A stretch of DNA of 29,169 nucleotides, taken from Pseudomonadota bacterium. Its GTDB lineage: Bacteria; Pseudomonadota; Alphaproteobacteria; Rhizobiales; Rhizobiaceae. The DNA is taken from the NCBI GenBank assembly GCA_023390055.1, contig JAEWDP010000077.1, forward strand, positions 1-29,169, written 5' to 3'. How positions within the stretch are numbered: position 1 is the first letter of the stretch; every line of letters starts with the position of its first letter. The notes beneath the pieces were generated by a model, which was not told the origin of the DNA, ran no database searches, and saw only the letters and a list, made by a program, of their open reading frames with translations. Below, one piece after another: positions 24,080 through 29,169 of the stretch. The translations under genes and the position numbers were made by a program.

Positions 24080-24850
24080 TCAGTTCATCCAGTTGCCGCC
24101 ATCGACATTGTACGTCTGGGCGAGGATATAATCGCTGTCTGAAGATGCGAGGAATACGGCGAGGCCCTTGATGTCGTCGGGCGTCGCGAACCGGCCAATC
24201 GGTACGGATTTGGCGACCTGCGCCTTCTTCTCGCCGGGCTTGAGGCCCTCCCATTCTGCAAATTTTGCATCGACCACGTCCCAATGCTCGCCGTCGACGA
24301 CACCAGGTGCGATCGCGTTGACGTTGATGCCATGTTTCACGAGGGCGAGTGCGGCCGACTGGGTGGCGGAAATTATCGCGGCCTTGGAGGCGCAGTATAG
24401 GGTGACGAGGGCTTCGCCGCGACGGCCGGCCTGGCTTGCCATGTTGATGATCTTGCCGCCGCGCTTGCGTTTGATCATCACGTTGGAAACCGCGCGCATG
24501 ACGAAGAGCGGACCCTTGAGGTTCACGTCCATGACGTTTTGGTAGCTCTCCTCGGTGATGTCGTTGATGGGCGCCATGTCAAAGATCGCGGCATTGTTGA
24601 CCAGGATGTCGATGCCGCCGAATTGCGTATCCACTTCCTTCACCACGCTGTCGATATCGGCGACATTGGTCACGTCGAGCTTCACCGCCTTTGCAGCCTC
24701 GCCGATGCTTCTCGCCGCCTCGGTGGCGCGGTCGATGTTGATGTCGGCGATGATGACGTTTGCGCCTTCGCCAGCAAAAGCCTGGGCGAAGCCCAGGCCG
24801 ATACCCCGCGCACCGCCGGTGATGAAGGCAACCTTGTCTTTCAGTCTCAT
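24080..24850 (-). CDS. smoS: SmoS-like sorbitol/galactitol dehydrogenase (SDR)
   Basis: A 256-residue SDR that closely resembles Rhodobacter SmoS as recalled, with the same length. Shared segments include TGGARGIG (11-18), DINIDRATEAA, NNAAIFDMAPI, the catalytic region INMASQAGRRGEAL with Ser139, Tyr152 and Lys156, NAIAPGVVDGEHWD and the C-terminal TYNVDGGNWM. SmoS enzymes oxidise D-sorbitol to D-fructose, galactitol to D-tagatose and L-iditol to L-sorbose with NAD. ATG 24850 is chosen over 24877: GGAG lies eight bases ahead and the family starts with MRLK or MRLD. With the neighbouring tagatose kinase, galactitol to D-tagatose is a natural role. Confidence 0.9.
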   Translation of the reverse strand: MRLKDKVAFITGGARGIGLGFAQAFAGEGANVIIADINIDRATEAARSIGEAAKAVKLDVTNVADIDSVVKEVDTQFGGIDILVNNAAIFDMAPINDITEESYQNVMDVNLKGPLFVMRAVSNVMIKRKRGGKIINMASQAGRRGEALVTLYCASKAAIISATQSAALALVKHGINVNAIAPGVVDGEHWDVVDAKFAEWEGLKPGEKKAQVAKSVPIGRFATPDDIKGLAVFLASSDSDYILAQTYNVDGGNWMN

Positions 24851-24971
24851 GGTCCGGTCTCCGACGTTCCGTCTCATCGCACGAGGCGGTTGTTCTGATT
24901 TTTCTGTTCAGTGCCCGACGGCATGAGCCGCCGGGCACCTCGGGAGGGCCGCCGTGTATGGCGGCTAAGTA

Positions 24972-26285
24972 CTACTTGATGTAGCCGGCCCGCGTCATGT
25001 CCCGGGTCACCTGGTCCTGGGCTGCCTCAAGAGCTGCGTCCACTGAATTCTGGCCCGCCAGTGCGGAACTGATCTGCTGACCAACAAACGTGCCGATTGC
25101 CTGGAATTCCGGGATCGCTACGAACTGGACGCCGGTGTATGGTACCGGATCCTTCGTGGGCTTCGACGGGTCGGCCGAGAGGATCGCCTCGAGAACCGTC
25201 TCCGCGAAAGGAGCAGCCTCCTGATACTCCGCCAGAGCGTAGGTGGACTTGCGGGTTCCCGGAGGTACCGCGACCCAGCCTTCCGACTCGCCCACCATCT
25301 TGACGTAATCCTTGGAAGTCGCCCACTTCAGGAAGGACTTGGCGACCTCAGTCTTCTGGGTGCTTGCAGGGATCGCAAGGTTCCAGGACCAAGACCAGCT
25401 CGAGCCCGCCGGCGTTTCTTCCACTGGTGCACGGGTGAAGGCGACCTTGTCTGCGACCTGGCTCTGATTTGGATCATAGACGCGTCCGGCAGCGGACGTG
25501 GCGTCAATCCACATGGCGCACTGACCCGACGCGAACAGCGTCTGGTTCTCATTGAAGCCGTTCGCCGTGGCTCCCGGAGGACCGTACTTGGTCATCAGGT
25601 CGACGTAGTCGGTGATCGCCTTCTTCCACGGCTCCGTGTTGAGCTGCGGCTTCCAGTCCATGTCGAACCAGCGCCCGCCATAGGTGTTCACCATGGTGCC
25701 GAGGAATGCCATGTTCTCGCCCCAGCCGGGCTTTCCGCGAAGGCAGATGCCATACTGGTTCTTCGACTGGTCCGTCAGTTTTTCCGCGTATTCCTTGATC
25801 TGGTCGTAGGTAGGCTGATCGGGCATACCGATACCGGCGGCATCGAACAGGTCCTTGCGGTAGAGCGTGAACGAGCTTTCCGTATAGAACGGGACGGCAT
25901 AGAGCTTCCCATCCACGGTGAGGCCGGCTTTGATGGGCTCGAGCAGGTCGTCGTAGTCGTAATCGTCGCCGAGGTCGTCGACGGGCGTTAGCCAGCCCGC
26001 CTTGCCCCAGATCGGGGCTTCGTAGCCACCGATCGTCATGACGTCGAACTGGCCGCCGCCTGTGGCGATATCCGTCGTGACGCGTTCACGCAGAACGTTT
26101 TCCTCGAGGATGATCCAGTTGATGGTGTTGCCGGTCTCCTGTTCCCAGGCTTTCGACAGTTTCTGCATGATGATCATGTCGCCGTTGTTGACGGTCGCCA
26201 CCGAGATCTCCTCGGCTTGAGCGAGGCCTGCGATCAGGCCGAAGCCCACGGCGGAAGACATAAAGATGCTGGCTTTGACACTCAT
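24972..26285 (-). CDS. ABC transporter periplasmic polyol-binding protein, SmoE-like
   Basis: A 437-residue family 1 (MalE-type) solute-binding protein. Residues 1-24 form a signal peptide ending in LAQA, with cleavage before EEISV. The mature start EISVATVNNGDMIIMQKL is that of sorbitol/mannitol/polyol-binding proteins, followed by GGQFDVMTIGGYEAPIWGKAGWL and YAVPFYTESSFTLYRKDLFDAAG. It delivers its ligand to the inner-membrane permeases. GGAGGAG lies six bases before ATG 26285, which decides the start over an upstream ATG at 26318 that falls inside the operator. It heads the minus-strand operon; permease genes are on the other strand. Confidence 0.93.
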   Translation of the reverse strand: MSVKASIFMSSAVGFGLIAGLAQAEEISVATVNNGDMIIMQKLSKAWEQETGNTINWIILEENVLRERVTTDIATGGGQFDVMTIGGYEAPIWGKAGWLTPVDDLGDDYDYDDLLEPIKAGLTVDGKLYAVPFYTESSFTLYRKDLFDAAGIGMPDQPTYDQIKEYAEKLTDQSKNQYGICLRGKPGWGENMAFLGTMVNTYGGRWFDMDWKPQLNTEPWKKAITDYVDLMTKYGPPGATANGFNENQTLFASGQCAMWIDATSAAGRVYDPNQSQVADKVAFTRAPVEETPAGSSWSWSWNLAIPASTQKTEVAKSFLKWATSKDYVKMVGESEGWVAVPPGTRKSTYALAEYQEAAPFAETVLEAILSADPSKPTKDPVPYTGVQFVAIPEFQAIGTFVGQQISSALAGQNSVDAALEAAQDQVTRDMTRAGYIK

Positions 26286-26315
26286 GGCAATCTCCTCCAT
26301 TGCAAGTGTGGCACG

Positions 26316-26345
26316 CATAAAAACTTACATGCGTAAACTTTTATG
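26316..26345. promoter_or_regulatory. Operator candidate O1, overlapping the -10 of the binding-protein promoter
   Basis: A 30-base dyad: CATAAAA and TTTTATG form the outer arms, and TTAC and GTAA the inner arms. On the minus strand its centre reads TTTACGCATGTAAG, related to O2. It covers the predicted -10 on the minus strand, so a bound repressor would block polymerase. Confidence 0.6.
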
Positions 26346-26369
26346 GCGCTTACAGGCGGGATCTGTCAA
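26340..26369 (-). promoter_or_regulatory. Promoter of the minus-strand polyol operon
   Basis: On the minus strand TTGACA (26364-26369, a perfect -35) is followed after 18 bases by CATAAA (26340-26345) as -10. It lies about 55 bases before the start of the binding-protein gene. Confidence 0.55.
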
Positions 26370-26503
26370 GCGCCTGGCGGCACCTTCACCCTGATCAAAA
26401 TGTGCTGCGCTGCAGCAAAACATCGTTAATGCAGGCGCATTTTACAGCTATTACCTGTAGTTACGTGGTGCCTCTATCATTGCATTCCATAGGTGGCGGA
26501 ACT

Positions 26504-26527
26504 TAAACTTTACGCGCGATAAATTTA
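26504..26527. promoter_or_regulatory. Operator candidate O2, next to the -35 of the kinase promoter
   Basis: A 24-base dyad with outer arms TAAA and TTTA and the palindromic centre CGCGCG; the core is TTTACGCGCGATAAA. It shares TTTACGC(A/G)(T/C)G with O1. It ends directly at the -35 of the plus-strand promoter. Confidence 0.6.
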
Positions 26528-26556
26528 TTGACATTTGAGGTGCGGCTTCCTAATCA
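26528..26556 (+). promoter_or_regulatory. Promoter of the plus-strand kinase-epimerase-transport operon
   Basis: A perfect -35, TTGACA (26528-26533), is followed after 17 bases by TAATCA (26551-26556) as a weak -10. The kinase ATG lies 50 bases downstream. Between 26370 and 26503 the divergent space also holds a TGCTGC/GCAGCA hairpin (26403-26417). Confidence 0.45.
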
Positions 26557-26605
26557 TTCGCAATCTCCGGCAGGTCCGGAGGCGTGCGAGCATCTCGGAG
26601 GAGCC

Positions 26606-27589
26606 ATGAGAGACGTATCTGTTCTTGCTCCGGAGGATCTGGGTCCGACGATTACTGCGGGAGAGATCCTGGTCGAAATCATGTCGACGTCCATTGGAAA
26701 CGGGTTTCTCGAACCGATGCCCCTGGTGGGGCCTTTTCCCAGTGGTGCACCAGCAATCTTCATTGACCAGGTAGCGATGCTCGGCGGTGCCGCGGGTATC
26801 ATCTCGGCTGTCGGCGACGATGATTTCGGGCGCCTGAATATCGAACGACTGAAGCGGGATGGAGTGGACGTGTCCGCAATCGATATTCTCCCGGATGCTC
26901 CAACCGGCAGCGCATTCGTGCGCTACCGCAGCGACGGTGCGCGCGACTTCGTGTTCAACATCGCCAGGTCCGCATCCGGACAGGTCCGAATGACCGACGC
27001 TGCAAGAGATCTCATCTCGCGTGCCGGCCACGTGCATGTGATGGGGTCTTCGTTCGCCATTCCCGGCATTGGCCGGATCCTGTCTGAAGCGGTCTTGTCC
27101 GTGAAGGCGCGGGGAGGAACGGTTTCGTTTGATCCGAACGTGCGCAAGGAGCTGGTCGCGGGGCAGGGCGAGGTGAAGGAGCGTTTCAACGAGATCCTGT
27201 CGGTCACCGACCTCCTTCTTCCTTCCGATGAGGAGCTTTTGGTCGCCGCAGGGATCGACGATGAGGCGGGCGCGGTTGAGGCGCTTCTATCGCGGGGTAT
27301 TTTGGAGATCGTTTTGAAGCGGGGCCCGTCGGGATCGTCTTTCTATAGGCGCAGTGAACGCGGGGATTGCCCCGCCTTCAAGGTAGACGAGCTGGATCCG
27401 ACGGGAGCAGGTGATTGTTTCGGTGCAACTTATGTAACCTGCCGCCGAAAAGGCCGTTCCCCGGCAGTTTCCCTCCGGTACGCGAATGCCGCAGGTGCGC
27501 GAACTGTCATGACGCAGGGGCCCATGGGGGGTGTCTCGACCTTTGCCGAACTCGATCAATTCATCGAAGAAAACCAACTGGAGGCCTGA
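26606..27589 (+). CDS. PfkB family sugar kinase, probable D-tagatose 6-kinase
   Basis: A 327-residue ribokinase-fold protein (PF00294). The N-terminal glycine-rich region MLGGAAGIISAVGDDDFGR and the second PfkB signature DPTGAGDCFGATYV (264-277, catalytic base Asp270) are clear. In the equivalent Agrobacterium cluster a PF00294 kinase phosphorylates D-tagatose to D-tagatose 6-phosphate; the adjacent PF08013 gene supports that here. ATG 26606 has GGAGGAG just upstream; the frame is open to 26528, but that extension runs through the promoter. The stop is one base before the next start. Confidence 0.88.
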   Translation: MRDVSVLAPEDLGPTITAGEILVEIMSTSIGNGFLEPMPLVGPFPSGAPAIFIDQVAMLGGAAGIISAVGDDDFGRLNIERLKRDGVDVSAIDILPDAPTGSAFVRYRSDGARDFVFNIARSASGQVRMTDAARDLISRAGHVHVMGSSFAIPGIGRILSEAVLSVKARGGTVSFDPNVRKELVAGQGEVKERFNEILSVTDLLLPSDEELLVAAGIDDEAGAVEALLSRGILEIVLKRGPSGSSFYRRSERGDCPAFKVDELDPTGAGDCFGATYVTCRRKGRSPAVSLRYANAAGARTVMTQGPMGGVSTFAELDQFIEENQLEA

Positions 27590-27590
27590 T

Positions 27591-28859
27591 ATGAGCAGCC
27601 GTCTGCTCGACCTTGCAACAGCGCGCCGTACTGGGCATCCATGCGGCATAACCTCTGTCTGCTCGGCTCATCCGACGGTTATCCGTGCGGGCGTGCGTCG
27701 GGCCTTCGAAACGCGACAACCGGTTTTGATCGAGGCGACCTGCAATCAGGTCAATCAATTCGGCGGTTACACCGGCATGATGCCCTCAGATTTCGTTGGT
27801 CTGGTGGAAACGATTGCCGTGGAAGAGGGGCTGGATCGAAGCCTTCTGATCTTTGGCGGAGACCACCTCGGTCCCAATCCGTGGCGCAGGGAACCGCCCG
27901 ACGTGGCCCTCAAGAAGGCGCAGGACATGGTCGGCGCCTACGTGACGGCAGGGTTCGGGAAGATCCATCTGGACACCTCCATGGGCTGTGGCGGGGAACC
28001 GGAAGCGCTGGATGATCGGACGATCGCTGCGCGGGCCGCAGACCTTTGCCGTGTGGCCGAGGTTGCAGCGAAGGCGGCCGGTCTTCCTCCACCCGTCTAT
28101 GTGCTCGGAACGGAGGTTCCGGTTCCTGGAGGCGCGGATCATGTGCTTGAATCGGTTGAACCCACGTCGCCCGAAGCTGCCAGAAACACAATCGCAATCC
28201 ACCGGGAAATCTTCCTGGCTGCGGGATTGCAGGAGGCGTTTGAGCGGGTCCTTGCGTTTGTCGTCCAGCCGGGGGTCGAATTTGGCTCTGAAAACGTCGT
28301 CCAGTACGATCCTGTGAAAGCTTGCGCGCTGAAAGCGGTGCTGAACGACTACGATAGTCTCGTCTTTGAGGCCCACTCCACCGACTATCAGTCGGAGGCG
28401 GCGCTTGGCGCCCTCGTACGCGACGGCTTTGCGATCCTGAAGGTCGGTCCGGGGCTGACCTTTGCCTATCGCGAAGCTCTCTATGCTCTTGATTTAGTTG
28501 CGTCGGAACTGGTTTCTTCTTATGGGGACCGTCCGCTGGCAGCCGCGATGGAGCGGATAATGCTTGATAACCCAGCAGACTGGCAGGGCCACTACCATGG
28601 CGATGAGGGCATGCTCCGGCTGCAGCGTCACTACAGCTACAGCGACCGAATTCGGTACTATTGGAACCGTCCGCAGGCGGCTTTGGCCGTGCAAAAGCTT
28701 CTTGAGGCGCTCAAAGGCCGGACGATCCCGCTTCCGCTTCTCCACCAGTTCCTTCCCGGTTTTGCGAAATCTGGTATGACGGCTGAAGGAATACTTTTAG
28801 GGGCCGTCGACAACGTCCTTGCGGCATATGATCGATCCGTCCATCAAGTCTCGAACTAG
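27591..28859 (+). CDS. PF08013 (GatZ/KbaZ-like) protein, probable D-tagatose-6-phosphate 4-epimerase
   Basis: A 422-residue protein of the GatZ/KbaZ family, aldolase-like TIM barrel. Characteristic segments are GHPCGITSVCSAHPTVI, IEATCNQVNQFGGYTGM, FGGDHLGPNPWR (88-99), HLDTSMGC, VLGTEVPVPGG, VVQPGVEFG, FEAHSTDYQ and KVGPGLTFAYREAL. In E. coli such proteins are non-catalytic partners of class II tagatose-bisphosphate aldolase. In Agrobacterium a member next to a tagatose kinase was shown to epimerise D-tagatose 6-phosphate to D-fructose 6-phosphate, and there is no GatY/KbaY partner in view here, so the epimerase role is favoured. GGAGG inside the end of the kinase gene (27580-27584) serves ATG 27591. 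Confidence 0.88.
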   Translation: MSSRLLDLATARRTGHPCGITSVCSAHPTVIRAGVRRAFETRQPVLIEATCNQVNQFGGYTGMMPSDFVGLVETIAVEEGLDRSLLIFGGDHLGPNPWRREPPDVALKKAQDMVGAYVTAGFGKIHLDTSMGCGGEPEALDDRTIAARAADLCRVAEVAAKAAGLPPPVYVLGTEVPVPGGADHVLESVEPTSPEAARNTIAIHREIFLAAGLQEAFERVLAFVVQPGVEFGSENVVQYDPVKACALKAVLNDYDSLVFEAHSTDYQSEAALGALVRDGFAILKVGPGLTFAYREALYALDLVASELVSSYGDRPLAAAMERIMLDNPADWQGHYHGDEGMLRLQRHYSYSDRIRYYWNRPQAALAVQKLLEALKGRTIPLPLLHQFLPGFAKSGMTAEGILLGAVDNVLAAYDRSVHQVSN

Positions 28860-28904
28860 GCTTTAGGAACAGACGCTACGAGGAGAAACCGGGGAGGATC
28901 TTCA

Positions 28905-29169
28905 ATGGCGACGCAGAACACCAAAACATTGGCGCGGTTAATGATGGCGCCGTCAGTGATCCTGTTGCTGGTCTGGATGGTTGTGCCACTGTCGATGACG
29001 CTCTGGTTCTCCTTTCAGAACTATAACCTTCTCAATCCCGGCAATGTCAGCTTCACGGGTCTCTTCAATTACAAGTATTTCTATAGCGACCCGGCATTTT
29101 TCCAGTCGATCTGGAACACACTCGCAATCGTTGTCGGTGTGCTGCTCATCACTGTTGTCGGTGGTACGC
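28905..29169 (+). CDS. ABC transporter permease, polyol/sugar type (3' end outside window)
   Basis: The first 88 residues of a MalF/SmoF-type permease are present; the window ends inside the gene. ATG 28905 is preceded by GGGGAGG (28891-28897). After a short cytoplasmic N-terminus comes a first membrane helix (about 13-35, ending VWMVVPLSMTLWFSF), then the periplasmic QNYNLLNPGNVSFTGLFNYKYF segment common to this family, and the second helix (NTLAIVVGVLLITVVGG). It forms the inner-membrane channel for the ligand of the divergently encoded binding protein. A second permease and an ATPase probably follow. Confidence 0.9.
   Translation, partial: MATQNTKTLARLMMAPSVILLLVWMVVPLSMTLWFSFQNYNLLNPGNVSFTGLFNYKYFYSDPAFFQSIWNTLAIVVGVLLITVVGGT

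Noticed and set aside
26528..26605. Upstream extension of the kinase frame to TTG 26528
   Set aside because: That TTG is the -35 hexamer, and the ribosome site lies before ATG 26606.

Overview
The window reads as chromosomal DNA of an alphaproteobacterium of the order Hyphomicrobiales (Rhizobiales), most probably a relative of the Rhizobiaceae. The grounds are gene content and protein style: a Map that starts MVNYI, SfsA, class I PHA synthase, an AlaC-type aminotransferase next to homoserine dehydrogenase, RecJ, Ti-type TraA and TraG, and a SmoS/SmoE-like polyol ABC cluster. No rRNA, tRNA, CRISPR array or complete insertion sequence was seen.

Positions 1-2302 hold the end of a tripartite tricarboxylate transporter membrane subunit (TctA), a PrpB-type 2-methylisocitrate lyase and a GAF-fold free-methionine-(R)-sulfoxide reductase. 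Positions 2303-9389 look like a mobilizable or decayed conjugative segment. A VirD4/TraG coupling protein is on the minus strand and a TraA-type relaxase/helicase on the plus strand. The divergent space between them holds a DoxX membrane protein, a possible small exported protein and a candidate oriT. No mating-pair-formation genes or integrase are present. The helicase half of TraA has lost its Walker A consensus.

Positions 9390-18054 are core chromosome. phaC, sfsA and map lie tightly packed on the minus strand. A small lipoprotein gene, alaC, hom and recJ lie on the plus strand.

Positions 18055-21927 are an accessory patch. It contains a truncated NTF2-like gene translationally joined to an SDR gene, a LysE/RhtB exporter, an orphan GSU2403-type nucleotidyltransferase, three copies of a short intergenic motif and a long inverted repeat.

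Positions 21928-29169 form a divergent sugar-alcohol catabolic cluster. The minus strand carries a periplasmic binding protein, a SmoS-like polyol dehydrogenase, a zinc MDR polyol dehydrogenase and a LacI regulator. The plus strand carries a PfkB kinase, a PF08013 tagatose-6-phosphate 4-epimerase-like protein and a truncated ABC permease. The set matches the D-altritol/galactitol route known from Agrobacterium: polyol to D-tagatose, to D-tagatose 6-phosphate, to D-fructose 6-phosphate. Two related palindromes, one in each divergent promoter, are good candidates for the LacI operators.

No wholly new system is evident. The best leads are the TraA/TraG segment with the altered helicase motif and possible oriT, and the paired operators of the polyol cluster.
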